A stretch of 64,000 bases of DNA, from NCBI RefSeq assembly GCF_049801095.1, contig NZ_JBNAGH010000013.1:1-64000 (forward strand), read 5' to 3'. This document shows positions 15,639 to 23,841 of the stretch, piece after piece; positions within the stretch are counted from its first letter, which is position 1; each line of letters begins with the position of its first letter. The notes below the pieces were generated by a model that saw only the letters and a list, made by a program, of their open reading frames with translations, ran no database searches and was not told the DNA's origin. The position numbers were made by a program, and so were the translations under genes. Source of the stretch: Dinoroseobacter sp049801095 (GTDB taxonomy: Bacteria; Pseudomonadota; Alphaproteobacteria; Rhodobacterales; Rhodobacteraceae).

Positions 15639-17495
15639 TCAGAGGCAATCCGGGACCCAGACTGCCAGCTTGTGTTTCTGCTCGGAGGTCAGCCCCATGA
15701 GTTTCTGCGTGGTCGCATCGCCGATCAGCTTTTCCAGCTTCTCGGCCTTGTCCCCCTTCTTGAGCTTGCCGAAAGCCACCACCCGCGCGTCGCGGGCATC
15801 GCACTCAAGGAAGGTGCAGAGCAGTTCGGTCAGCACTCCGGCAGAGACGCGCGAGAAGAAATTCTCCGCCGTGGGTGTCCAGTGGGCGCGGATATCGGCC
15901 TTGGCCTCGGCGGCGATGGCCGCAAAGAACCCGGCATCCCCGGCCTGATCGGGCAGGGCGCGCGCGAAGGCCTCGGTGAGCACTGCGTTGCGGGCCTTCT
16001 TGCCGGTCGCCCGAAAGGCCGCGAAGGCCCCCTCCAGATCATCGACACGGGTGCCGTCCTGCCATGCTGTGGTCGGATCGCGACCGTGATCGAGGCGCGG
16101 CTCGCGGTCAAACCCGTCCTCAACGCTCGGGATGTTGATCGGGCGTCCGAGGCGCAGATCAAAGAGGCTTTCGAAAGACCCGGAGGTCTCCGACAGACCG
16201 AAGGCCAGCAGATCGAGCACCAAGTCCGGTTTGGCCAGAAGGGCCGATTGCACCGCCGCCAGCCGGATCGCCCGCATATCGGCAGACAATTTTTGCGAAT
16301 ACGGTGATTTCGGCGCCGGGGCAGGGCGGTCAGGGGCGGTGAGCACCCCGGCGGCAACCGCCGCGTCCTTGTCTTCGGGGCGCACGAGACCGCCGGTGAT
16401 TTCTACCTTACCCGATTGATTCACAACGACAAAGCAACCTGAAACGCGTTTCTGATCATCGGTGTACTCTCCGTCGAGAATGGCTTGCAACTCGGCCAAG
16501 CGCGCCTCGCCCTCCGCGTCGAGCACGCCCGCCTCGCACATCTCGGCCAGCCGGTCGTAGGCCTCGACCTCCGTGTCGCTCAAATCGCCCTCGACCGGAT
16601 AGAGCCGTGTCAGCTTCGCCTGATCGATTTCGTAATAGTTCAGCCATGGCTCGCGCTTGGCCTCGGCCCAATGCCAGCCGGTGTTGTTTACAAGGGCCGC
16701 GCGCGCCGCCTCGAGACCTTGGTCAAAAAGATCGTCGAGCAAACCCGGATCGGTGAAGTAGACCGCCTGCGAGAAGAGATCACGCGTGATCGCGCCGCCT
16801 GCCGCCTCATAGGCCTCTTGCCCGACAAAGAGGGCGCGGCGGTCACTGCCGGTCACCGCTTCGGGGTTGAGCGCGGATTTCAGCTGCGCCTCGGAGATCG
16901 GGTGCCCCTTGATCTGGTCGAGAAGCGTGAGCGTCAGCGCCTCGTCCTGCGACAGGGTGAAGGCCTTGGCCGCGCCAAGGGTGATCTCGCCTGCTGCCAG
17001 CGCGTCAATGACCGGGCCGGGCAGGGCGGCCAGCGCCAGCCGCTGATAGACACGGGCCTCGCTGGTGGCGAAGGCCAGCGCGATATCTGGCACGGACGCG
17101 CCCTTGGCCGTCATCGCCCCGAAGGCACGGATTTCATCTGCCGGGGTCAGGGCTTCACGCGCGGCATTCTCGGCATTGGCCCAGATGGCGGCTTCCTCGG
17201 CATCTTCGGTGATGCGCACAGGGACGGTGACCGGGGCAGGGGTTTCGGCCTCGGCGGCGATCTTCTGCAGTGCCCGCAGGCGGCATCCGCCTGCGACGAT
17301 TTCGACGCGGCCTTTCTTTCCGCGCAGGCCTGCAAGGTTCTGGATCAATCCGAAGCGGGCGATGCTTGCCGCCAGCGTGTCGATATGAGCGTCCGAGACG
17401 CTCTTGCGCGGATTGATATCCGAGAGCGTGAGGGCGTCGAGAGGCACCAGTTCGATGCTGCCTGCGTCGATGGGGATTGGGTCTTGCTTGGTCAT
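15639..17495 (-). CDS. Large ParB/RepB-like (ParB nuclease domain) protein
   Basis: A 618-residue protein. The N-terminal ParB/Srx-like domain has PLDALTLSDINPRKS, SIARFGLIQNLAGLRG, VEIVAGGCRLRALQ and WANAENAAREALTPADEIRA, then a KorB-type helix-turn-helix (SVPDIALAFATSEARVYQRL). The remaining 400 residues are specific to the large ParB-like proteins of alphaproteobacterial plasmids and end in SEQKHKLAVWVPDCL. It is separate from repABC, so it is probably a regulator or accessory maintenance protein rather than the main partition protein. AAAGGAGA precedes the start and a terminator follows the stop. Confidence 0.85.
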   Translation of the reverse strand: MTKQDPIPIDAGSIELVPLDALTLSDINPRKSVSDAHIDTLAASIARFGLIQNLAGLRGKKGRVEIVAGGCRLRALQKIAAEAETPAPVTVPVRITEDAEEAAIWANAENAAREALTPADEIRAFGAMTAKGASVPDIALAFATSEARVYQRLALAALPGPVIDALAAGEITLGAAKAFTLSQDEALTLTLLDQIKGHPISEAQLKSALNPEAVTGSDRRALFVGQEAYEAAGGAITRDLFSQAVYFTDPGLLDDLFDQGLEAARAALVNNTGWHWAEAKREPWLNYYEIDQAKLTRLYPVEGDLSDTEVEAYDRLAEMCEAGVLDAEGEARLAELQAILDGEYTDDQKRVSGCFVVVNQSGKVEITGGLVRPEDKDAAVAAGVLTAPDRPAPAPKSPYSQKLSADMRAIRLAAVQSALLAKPDLVLDLLAFGLSETSGSFESLFDLRLGRPINIPSVEDGFDREPRLDHGRDPTTAWQDGTRVDDLEGAFAAFRATGKKARNAVLTEAFARALPDQAGDAGFFAAIAAEAKADIRAHWTPTAENFFSRVSAGVLTELLCTFLECDARDARVVAFGKLKKGDKAEKLEKLIGDATTQKLMGLTSEQKHKLAVWVPDCL

Positions 17496-17633
17496 GGGAA
17501 AGTCTCCTTTCGGTTTGGATGGGCAGGGGCCGCCCCGCGCCCTGTGGGCGGCGCAGAAAGGCCTGTGGTTGGAAAAGGGTGGGGGAGAGGCCAGAGACGC
17601 GCTCAGGGCGTCGCTGAGGCGCTGTCGGGCAAC

Positions 17634-18002
17634 CTACCACCAGCAGGAATAGATCACGGTCGATCCGGTCTGCATTTCGGCCCGCGCCCAAGCGCAGAAA
17701 TCCAGATCATAGGCGCGGTAGTCTTGCGCCTGTTCGTCCTGAAACTGGTGGCCATAGAAAAAGCCGCCCTCGCATTGGGGCAGCGTGCCATCGGTGACGG
17801 CCTGTTCCAGACGGTCGATATCCTCCGGCGCGAGCCGCAACTCGCCGCAGTTGAGGTCGCTGGCAGGCAAGCCGGTGCGGGCAACATAGAGAGTTTCCAT
17901 GAAGGTCTGCAGTCTGGAATGCTTGCGCCAGACGAACGCGGGCACTTCCCCTTCGTCTCCGCTTTCGGGTGTCTTGAGATAGGCATATTGATCGAGGCCC
18001 AT
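17634..18002 (-). CDS. Conserved plasmid protein (MGLDQYAYL-type), function unknown
   Basis: A 122-residue protein starting MGLDQYAYLKTPESGDEGEV, with FVWRKHSRLQTFMETLYVAR and FFYGHQFQDEQAQDYRAYD. Homologous openings occur in many phage and plasmid proteins of unknown role. There is no signal peptide or membrane segment. The ATG at 18002 has an AAAGGAG ribosome site. It sits 138 bases downstream of the ParB-like gene's upstream region and is transcribed in the same direction, but as a separate unit. Confidence 0.72.
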   Translation of the reverse strand: MGLDQYAYLKTPESGDEGEVPAFVWRKHSRLQTFMETLYVARTGLPASDLNCGELRLAPEDIDRLEQAVTDGTLPQCEGGFFYGHQFQDEQAQDYRAYDLDFCAWARAEMQTGSTVIYSCWW

Positions 18003-18531
18003 GGTCTCGCTCCTTTCCTTCGTGGTTGGCGCGGCATGGGTCTTTTTTGCTTTGGCCCATTGTCCGCCTTGGGCGCGGGCCATCCCTGTCTCTGGCGTTC
18101 GGAAGACCCCCGCGTCTTCCGAAGGGCAGAGCAGGGGAGGGCACAGCCCGACCTGCGGCCGGACGGCGGCGGGACACAGGGGGCCGGAGCGGTGAAATCG
18201 GGAGGGGCCCGTCGGCCTCAACCGACGGGAGGCACCGGATTTCTCCGGCGGAGGCTGACGCGCCAGCGGCACCCGAGCCCCTGTTCGCGCTGTCGCCCGG
18301 ATGTCAGGCGGAGGAAGAATGCAGAACTGTCGGGGGTGCCACAGCAGAGCGGCGGCACCCCCGTCGATTGGCCCCGTGATCGCGGGCAGTCCCGCGATTG
18401 CATTTTTGTTGTGCCCGAAGGATCGTTACCCGGGAGGGCGGAGACAGCATTGGCTCCGGGGCATCTTACGCCCTAGAGCCTGTCCAACCGGACGGTTGGC
18501 GGGCCAGTCCGATTGGCAAGGCCTCAGGCGT
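18003..18531. other. Non-coding spacer of about 530 bases
   Basis: No gene is seen. Two perfect inverted repeats are present: CCCGTCGG-CCTCAA-CCGACGGG (18208-18229) and CCAACCG-GA-CGGTTGG (18484-18499). The second lies 33 bases after the Rieske gene stop and could be its terminator, though it lacks a T-tract. Confidence 0.5.
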
Positions 18532-19089
18532 TTAACCGAGCGTCAGCACCATGTCCTCGGATAAGGCCAGGGGTGGAATGTGCAGGTTCTCCGGCGCGGG
18601 CCCTTTGCGAATGCGTCCCGCAGTATCGTAATGCGACCCGTGGCAGGGACAGAACCATCCCCCGAAATCGCCCGCGCCATCGCCAAGCGGGACACATCCC
18701 AAATGCGTGCAGACACCGATCATCACCAGATAGGCGCCATGGCCGGGAATGGCGCGGTTCCCATCCAGCGCTGCGGCCTCGCCAGAAAGATTGGGATTGC
18801 GCGCATCGGTGTCAGGCAAGGTTGAGACCGCCTGTTCACGGGCCTGGGCCATCTCCGCCTGCGTTCGGTGGCGGATGAAGACCGGTTTCCCGCGCCAATT
18901 GACGGTCAGTTGAGTGCCCTCGGCGAGCCCGGAGATATCCACAGAGATCGTCGCCAGAGCGCGCACATCCGCCGAGGGGTTCATCTGATTGATCAGCGGC
19001 CAGAGCGCCGCACCGGAAGCGACCGCGCCCGCGCCGGCGGTGGCATAATACAGGAAATCCCTGCGTTCAGTGTCGTCGGTCGCCTCCAT
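18532..19089 (-). CDS. petA: Rieske iron-sulfur protein (ubiquinol-cytochrome c reductase subunit), orphan copy
   Basis: A 185-residue protein of the cytochrome bc1 Rieske type. The start MEATDDTERRDFLYYATAGA contains a Tat-like RRDFLY followed by the membrane anchor. The cluster-binding motifs CTHLGC and CPCHGSHYD are both intact near residues 129-153. No cytochrome b or c1 gene is nearby, so this is an extra copy that could replace the chromosomal one, perhaps as a metal- or oxidant-tolerant variant. The frame is open to 19167 but the ATG at 19089 fits the family start. Confidence 0.9.
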   Translation of the reverse strand: MEATDDTERRDFLYYATAGAGAVASGAALWPLINQMNPSADVRALATISVDISGLAEGTQLTVNWRGKPVFIRHRTQAEMAQAREQAVSTLPDTDARNPNLSGEAAALDGNRAIPGHGAYLVMIGVCTHLGCVPLGDGAGDFGGWFCPCHGSHYDTAGRIRKGPAPENLHIPPLALSEDMVLTLG

Positions 19090-19196
19090 AGCCGAGAAGT
19101 CTGCACCCTTCCCGCCCCGGAACGTCAACGTTGAGTTTGTAACGTTTTGTCTGCATCCCGAACGCAAGCCCTGAGCGTCCGTACGCCGTGTGACAC

Positions 19197-19721
19197 TCAG
19201 TGGTGGGGCGGTGCGCCTTTCGCCATCATCAGATGGTGCTCCTGGTGATGCGCGCCGATGGTCATCAACCCGAAGAACCCCAGACCCTGTATCTGACCGG
19301 AATCGCCGTCGACAAGGAGCGCGACACCGTCCCCGAACTCCTCTACCGTGACCTCCCAGCCCGTCTCGGCCGCCAGGAACGGCGCATGGGCAGGCACCAT
19401 CGCGCGAATGGCCTCGAGAACGCGCGGTGCCCCCCGGATCTCAAAGCGGATACCGGAGGGCCGCACACGGCGAGTGACCTCGGCTTGCGTTGTCAAAAGC
19501 TCCATGTCCACGAGATGTCGCCTCAGAGCCGCGATATCGACCTTGGCCCAATCTGTGTCGGGATCGGCACGCAGGAGCGCCACGATCTCGGCCATAGCAG
19601 CAAAGGCCGATTGCCCGGTTTCCTGCGGACGCGGCATCGCATGTCCGGTCGTGGAATGGCTGTGCTGGGCCGCGACGGGTCCGGAGAATGACAGGGCGAG
19701 CAGGAGGGCTACAAGGCGCAT
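19197..19721 (-). CDS. Periplasmic His/Met-containing protein, function unknown
   Basis: A 174-residue protein with a signal peptide ending in PVAA, then a His-rich mature start (QHSHSTTGHAMPR) and a His-rich end (GAHHQEHHLMMAKGAPPHH). The middle is helical (FAAMAEIVALLRADPDTDWA). His and Met clusters at both ends suggest metal binding in the periplasm. I do not recognise a named family. It diverges from the Crp-type regulator gene, 75 bases away, and may be under its control. Confidence 0.75.
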   Translation of the reverse strand: MRLVALLLALSFSGPVAAQHSHSTTGHAMPRPQETGQSAFAAMAEIVALLRADPDTDWAKVDIAALRRHLVDMELLTTQAEVTRRVRPSGIRFEIRGAPRVLEAIRAMVPAHAPFLAAETGWEVTVEEFGDGVALLVDGDSGQIQGLGFFGLMTIGAHHQEHHLMMAKGAPPHH

Positions 19722-19780
19722 GGCGGGGTCCTTTCGAGGGATACATCAGGTTTGCCTCTAGCACGCAGGCCTGCTTCAGA

Positions 19781-19798
19781 ATATGATTTCAATCATAT
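19781..19798 (+). promoter_or_regulatory. Crp/Fnr-type palindrome overlapping the regulator's start codon
   Basis: ATATGATTTCAATCATAT is symmetric except for the central two bases. Its core ATGAT-N4-ATCAT resembles an FNR box (TTGAT-N4-ATCAA). The final ATG-containing bases include the start codon of the Crp-family gene (19797), so binding should repress its own synthesis and could also act on the divergent gene. Confidence 0.65.
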
Positions 19799-20360
19799 GC
19801 TGCCAGAGCCCTATCACCTTCTCCCGACATCTGCCCTGCGGCCGCAAATGGTTTCGGCGGGCGACGTGCTCTTTCGAGAGGGTGCACGGACCCGGGGCCT
19901 CTATGTCTTGAAGACTGGGCGCGTGCATCTCGAGCGGGCGGGGCCAAATGGCGAGCGCCTCATCATTCATCGGGCGACATCCGGGACCAGTTTCGCCGAA
20001 GCCTCGGTCTTTTCGGAGCGCTATCATTGCGATGCCATCGTGATGGACGCAGCAGAGCTGGTCCGGATCGACAAATCCGCAGTCCTTGCCGCCTTCGCGA
20101 ACCCGGATTTCGCGCGGGCCTATGGACGCCACGCCGCGCAGCAGGTTCAGGCCCACCGGCAGATCATGGAAATCGTCGGCATCCGCCGCGCCGAGGACCG
20201 GGTGATGGCGGGGATGGTCGCGGGTCTTCTGGAGGGCACCGTCGTCGACTTCGCAGCCCGCCTCCAGCTGACGCATGAGGCCACGTACCGCGCGTTGCGG
20301 GCTCTCGTCGAAGCGGGTCGGGTCACCAACCCGTCGCGCGGGACCTACAGGTTGGCCTAG
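19797..20360 (+). CDS. Crp/Fnr-family transcription regulator
   Basis: A 187-residue regulator starting MLPEPYHLLPTSALRPQMVS. A cyclic-nucleotide-binding-like beta-barrel (AGDVLFREGARTRGLYVLKT) is followed by the long dimer helix and a C-terminal winged helix (FAARLQLTHEATYRALRALV). It lacks the N-terminal Cys cluster of FNR, so it is not an oxygen-sensing FNR by sequence. The stop overlaps the end of the convergent DUF411 gene by 4 bases. Its regulon probably includes itself and the divergent 19721 gene. Confidence 0.85.
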   Translation: MLPEPYHLLPTSALRPQMVSAGDVLFREGARTRGLYVLKTGRVHLERAGPNGERLIIHRATSGTSFAEASVFSERYHCDAIVMDAAELVRIDKSAVLAAFANPDFARAYGRHAAQQVQAHRQIMEIVGIRRAEDRVMAGMVAGLLEGTVVDFAARLQLTHEATYRALRALVEAGRVTNPSRGTYRLA

Positions 20361-20806
20361 CTGTGGCTGGCAAAGACCGATGTCGCGCCATCGAGCCCGA
20401 CGAGCAACGTATCGAAGGTATCCCCCGCCCCGGGACCGCCCATGCCGGGGGAACTCATCGGCATGCCCGGCACAGTCAGACCGCGCGCCGCCGGTTGCTC
20501 TGCGAGAAGCCGGGCGATGTCTTCAGCCGGCACATGGCCTTCGATGAAATAGTCGCCGACCACCGCAGTGTGGCAACCGGCAAGCTCTGGCGCGATCTGG
20601 AGCCTGTCTTTCAGCGCATAGAGGGTGTCTTGATCGACATCCTGGGCTTCGATGGGCAATCCGGCCTGCCGGACATGATCGACCCAGGCCGTGCAGCATC
20701 CGCAGGTCGGGGTTTTGACAACCTTGATGATTGGTCCGGTATCGGCCATGGCCGGAAGCGCGAGCGTCGCGGCAGCGCCGGTCAGCAGAAAGGTACGTCG
20801 TTTCAT
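20357..20806 (-). CDS. DUF411 metal-binding protein
   Basis: A 149-residue exported protein with a signal peptide (MKRRTFLLTGAAATLALPAM), then the DUF411 core: VVKTPTCGCCTAWVDHVR with a CxCC metal or thiol site near residues 35-38, a Cys in ELAGCHTAVVGDYFIEGHVP, and a Met/Gly-rich tail (PGMPMSSPGMGGPG). DUF411 proteins are regularly found in copper resistance clusters. It is last of four minus-strand genes under the CueR-type operator at 22935-22965, overlapping the CDF gene by 4 bases. Confidence 0.88.
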   Translation of the reverse strand: MKRRTFLLTGAAATLALPAMADTGPIIKVVKTPTCGCCTAWVDHVRQAGLPIEAQDVDQDTLYALKDRLQIAPELAGCHTAVVGDYFIEGHVPAEDIARLLAEQPAARGLTVPGMPMSSPGMGGPGAGDTFDTLLVGLDGATSVFASHS

Positions 20807-21816
20807 GTGTCGTTTCCTCTTGAATTGTTGTCTAAACTAACATCGGGAGCGGGCCTGTCGAGGTGATCGTGGTGCGCGGATGGTGCATGATGCTTTGCCT
20901 CCGGTTCCATCGATTGCGTTATGTCCAGATCCTCCGCGTGGCGCTCGTCGAGGCAATCCGTTTCAAGCTGCAGGGTCACCATGTGAAACCCGTGATGCTT
21001 GGTCAGGTGCGTATAAGCGGTCTCAAGGATATGGGCGGCATCGGCAGGCTCGGCGTGGCGCAGATGGGCCGAGAAGGCGTGCTTGCCGCTGGTCAGCGTC
21101 CAAGCGTGAACATGATGGACATCGAGAACGCCGTCTTGCGCGCGCAGATCTGCGGTCACAGCGTCGAGATCGGTGTCCTCGGGGGTGCCCTCCAACAGAA
21201 TATGCACCGCCTCGCGGATGACCCCGACCGAGGCCCAAAGGAGCACGAACCCGAAGGCCATGCCGAGGATCGGATCGATCGCCAGAAAGCCGGTGAATTC
21301 GATGACGAGGGCGGTCACGATGATCAACAGGCTGCCGACAAAGGTCTGGATGATGTGCCAGAGGGCGCCGCGGGCATTGAGATCATCCTGGCTGGATTTC
21401 CACATCAGGCCAAGCGAGATCACCTCGGTGACCAAGCCGCCGAAGGCCACCCAGAGCATCGGACCCGTGGGCAGATGGATCGGATCCCCGAGCCGCATCG
21501 CCCCCATCCAGATCACCAGAAGCGCCATCCCGAGAAGAAAGCCGCCATTGACCAGCGCGCCGATGATCTCGGCGCGATACCAGCCGAAACTGCGCGCCAT
21601 GTCCGCCGGGCGGCGGGCGATCCGCTGCGCGATGATGGCGACAAGCACACCTCCGACGGCGGACAAGGTGTGAAATGCATCCGACAGCACCGCGATCGAG
21701 TCGGTCCAGAGCCCAACAGCCAGTTCGATCACGAAGTATATGCCGGTCAACCAGGCGGATATGGCCAGAGCCTTGCCCGAAGATGGCATGTGTCCCGCGT
21801 GCGCATGAGCGGCCAT
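20803..21816 (-). CDS. CDF-family transporter with altered metal site
   Basis: A 337-residue CDF (CzcD/ZitB-like) protein with six membrane segments and a cytoplasmic C-terminal domain (VHHVHAWTLTSGKHAFSAHL), plus a His-rich tail. The transport site is unusual: where ZitB has HxxxD in TM2 this protein has HTLSA (in SDAFHTLSAVGG), and where it has HxxxD in TM5 this protein has HIIQT. Both Asp ligands are gone, so specificity or mechanism may differ. Start at 21816 has AAGGAAA upstream and is coupled to the TVP38 gene. Context (CueR-type operator, DUF411) points to copper stress. Confidence 0.88.
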   Translation of the reverse strand: MAAHAHAGHMPSSGKALAISAWLTGIYFVIELAVGLWTDSIAVLSDAFHTLSAVGGVLVAIIAQRIARRPADMARSFGWYRAEIIGALVNGGFLLGMALLVIWMGAMRLGDPIHLPTGPMLWVAFGGLVTEVISLGLMWKSSQDDLNARGALWHIIQTFVGSLLIIVTALVIEFTGFLAIDPILGMAFGFVLLWASVGVIREAVHILLEGTPEDTDLDAVTADLRAQDGVLDVHHVHAWTLTSGKHAFSAHLRHAEPADAAHILETAYTHLTKHHGFHMVTLQLETDCLDERHAEDLDITQSMEPEAKHHAPSAHHDHLDRPAPDVSLDNNSRGNDT

Positions 21817-21817
21817 G

Positions 21818-22474
21818 TCAGATTTCCTTTTTTGCAGTGTGGTTGCCGCGCCAGACCGCAACGAGGACGGACAGGGCGGTGAACCCGCCGAGCGCCAGCG
21901 CCGTCCAGGTGGCGGTTTGCACGTCGCCATTCATGGCCTCGCTGCCGAGATGAGCGAGCAAGAAGCTGGCCGGTATGATCCCGACGAGTGTCGCCAGTGC
22001 AAACCGCCAGAGATGTAGGACACTCAATCCCGCCGCGTAGCTCACCATGTCGAAGGACAGGAACGGCAGCAGCCGGCTCCCGAACACCACAAACGTCAGG
22101 GTATTTTGTGATCCCAGCAGCCCGCGCCCGATCGTCTCGCCGACATGGCGTTCCACGAAAGGGCGCCCCAGCCCGCGCGCGAGCAGAAAGGCGGCAAGCG
22201 CGCCGATTTCAGCGCCGAGCACGACGAGCAGGGTTCCGAAGGTGTGCCCGTAGGCGGCCCCGGCGGCGAGCGCGATCGGCGCCGAGGGCAGGGGGCTGGC
22301 CACGATCGCCAACGTCATCAGCGCCACGACCAGAACCGGGCCAAGAAGACCGGCCGCATCGATCCAGCGACGCAGGTCGTCGCGCTCCGGCAGATCGATA
22401 TCGAGGCCCGCAAGGTCCGGACGCGCCAGTATGACCAGCACAAGCCCCAGAAGGATGAGAACGACGAGACGCAC
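21818..22474 (-). CDS. TVP38/TMEM64 (DedA-like) membrane protein
   Basis: A 218-residue inner-membrane protein with about five hydrophobic segments and the SNARE-associated/DedA pattern: LPSAPIALAAGAAYGHTFGT, GRPFVERHVG and FVVFGSRLLPFLSFDMVSYA. Members of this family are linked to lipid or membrane homeostasis and selenite or metal uptake, without a single known substrate. It lies between the 22927 gene (6 bases) and the CDF gene (1 base), so all are one transcript. Confidence 0.87.
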   Translation of the reverse strand: MRLVVLILLGLVLVILARPDLAGLDIDLPERDDLRRWIDAAGLLGPVLVVALMTLAIVASPLPSAPIALAAGAAYGHTFGTLLVVLGAEIGALAAFLLARGLGRPFVERHVGETIGRGLLGSQNTLTFVVFGSRLLPFLSFDMVSYAAGLSVLHLWRFALATLVGIIPASFLLAHLGSEAMNGDVQTATWTALALGGFTALSVLVAVWRGNHTAKKEI

Positions 22475-22480
22475 CTTGGC

Positions 22481-22927
22481 CTACCTCGTATAGAGCAGCA
22501 CAAGAAAGGCTGCCGCCATCAGGTCGAAGACAACGCAAAACGGGATGTACCAGCGCGGGACCCAGGCAAGGCGACGCGCATTGTGATGCGCCAGGTCCCA
22601 GAGCGCGTGGAGCGTGAGGCCCAGAGACAATGCTGCCCAATGCCAAAGGAGACCCGCTACGGCCGCCGCCCCGAAGACGAGAGCGACCGCCAGCTCGGAC
22701 CAGAACACGGACCGGCGGCCATCGGCGGCCCCGAACCCGATATAGGCCCCGCCGATCAGGGCCAGAGTGATTGCTGCCAGAACCAGCGAGCTGTCCTGTT
22801 CCACAAAAAGATGGGCGGGCAGCGTTAGCCCAAAAAGTGTTAAACCGAGCCACGTTGGCCGCCCCACGCTCTGTTGCTCCCGGTGGCTTGGAAATTGCCG
22901 TGATGGGTTAGGGTATACACCTGTCAT
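22481..22927 (-). CDS. Small membrane protein (DUF6010-like), function unknown
   Basis: A 148-residue protein starting MTGVYPNPSRQF with four hydrophobic segments and a conserved-looking loop LHALWDLAHHNARRLAWVPR followed by WYIPFCVVFDLMAAAFL, which resembles DUF6010-type proteins. It is first in the operon with TVP38, CDF and DUF411 genes. The start at 22927 lies only 8 bases from the -10 position of the CueR-type promoter, so the message may be leaderless. Confidence 0.7.
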   Translation of the reverse strand: MTGVYPNPSRQFPSHREQQSVGRPTWLGLTLFGLTLPAHLFVEQDSSLVLAAITLALIGGAYIGFGAADGRRSVFWSELAVALVFGAAAVAGLLWHWAALSLGLTLHALWDLAHHNARRLAWVPRWYIPFCVVFDLMAAAFLVLLYTR

Positions 22928-22934
22928 GCAGAGT

Positions 22935-22965
22935 GACTTGGGGCTTCCAGCTACTGGAGGGTCAA
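22935..22965 (-). promoter_or_regulatory. CueR-type operator/promoter with weak -10
   Basis: Minus-strand -35 TTGACC (22965-22960), 19-bp spacer holding CTCCAGTAGCTGGAAG, and a poor -10 CAAGTC (22940-22935). The dyad matches the copA operator at 31980-31996, so the same CueR should bind. The weak -10 suggests tight or low expression. Confidence 0.65.
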
Positions 22966-22984
22966 GACATGTTAGGAGTATTGA

Positions 22985-22999
22985 TACATATTGCGACAA
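22985..22999 (+). promoter_or_regulatory. Direct-repeat box, candidate response-regulator site (copy 1)
   Basis: TACATATTGCGACAA: two pentamers one helical turn apart (10 bp), the spacing used by OmpR-family regulators. It lies 114 bases before the response regulator gene, so it may be an autoregulatory site. Three more copies occur before other copper operons. Confidence 0.5.
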
Positions 23000-23112
23000 A
23001 CGACAGGCGGGCCTTTCCGCAAAGATCAATCTATTCTGTGCGTTATGACGAGAGAGATATTGGATGTTTGGTGGATGAAGCAGTTATCCCGGTGTACCGG
23101 GGTCAAGAGCTG

Positions 23113-23841
23113 ATGGGATCCGCTGCGCATATTCTGGTCGTCGACGATCACGCCGAGATCCGGCACTCTGTGACGCGCTATCTTGAGAAAAACGGGCTGC
23201 GCGCGACAGGCGCCAAGAGCGCGGGCGAAATGGATGCGCAGCTTGCCGAACACAGCTTCGATCTGATCGTGCTCGACATCATGATGCCGGGGGAAGATGG
23301 GCTGGCCGCCTGCGCGCGATTGCGCCGCGAACAGCAGCAGACGCCAATCCTTATGCTGACAGCACTCGGCGATGATGACGATCGGATCAAGGGGCTGGAC
23401 ACCGGGGCTGATGACTATCTGGCCAAACCGTTCAATCCGCGTGAGCTTCTGGCGCGGATCAATGCAATCCTCCGCCGTGCGGGAGACGGATACACCCCGC
23501 ATGGCGGAACATTTGCGGGCAAGCGCGCAACGTTTGCCGGGATCACATTCGATCATGATGCCAGGCAAGTCATTTGCCCTGACGGCACGGTCAATCCACT
23601 GACAACGGCAGAAGCAAACCTGCTGACAGTCATGCTGGAGCGCCCCCGGGCGGTGATCAGCCGGGATGAGCTCCTGGAGCTGAGCGCCGGCCGCGTCGCC
23701 GGACCCTTCGATCGGACGATCGACAACCAGGTGTCGCGCCTGCGCCGGAAAATCGAACCGGACGTGCTTCGCCCCCGCATTATATCGACAGTGCGCAATG
23801 GCGGGTATTGTCTCAATTGCGACGTGGAGATCGAGACCTGA
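23113..23841 (+). CDS. OmpR-family response regulator of the copper island
   Basis: A 242-residue regulator. The receiver domain begins AAHILVVDDHAEIRHSVTRY, with phospho-acceptor Asp in FDLIVLDIMMPGEDG, Thr in ILMLTALGDDDD and Lys in ADDYLAKPFNPREL. The winged-helix output domain contains LTTAEANLLTVMLERPRAVI and ends in IISTVRNGGYCL. The frame is open upstream to 22933; the ATG at 23113 begins the receiver domain. It is coupled to the histidine kinase gene by an overlapping stop/start and precedes the copper operon, so a CopR/CusR-like role is likely. Confidence 0.87.
   Translation: MGSAAHILVVDDHAEIRHSVTRYLEKNGLRATGAKSAGEMDAQLAEHSFDLIVLDIMMPGEDGLAACARLRREQQQTPILMLTALGDDDDRIKGLDTGADDYLAKPFNPRELLARINAILRRAGDGYTPHGGTFAGKRATFAGITFDHDARQVICPDGTVNPLTTAEANLLTVMLERPRAVISRDELLELSAGRVAGPFDRTIDNQVSRLRRKIEPDVLRPRIISTVRNGGYCLNCDVEIET

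Noticed and set aside
15112..15700. Pro/Arg-rich + strand open frames in the long spacer
   Set aside because: Low complexity, no ribosome sites and no conserved-looking segments; typical of GC-rich non-coding DNA.
16485..18476. A 663-residue + strand open frame opposite the ParB-like gene
   Set aside because: It mirrors the ParB-like gene, whose domains, ribosome site and terminator are on the minus strand. No domain is visible in the + strand frame.
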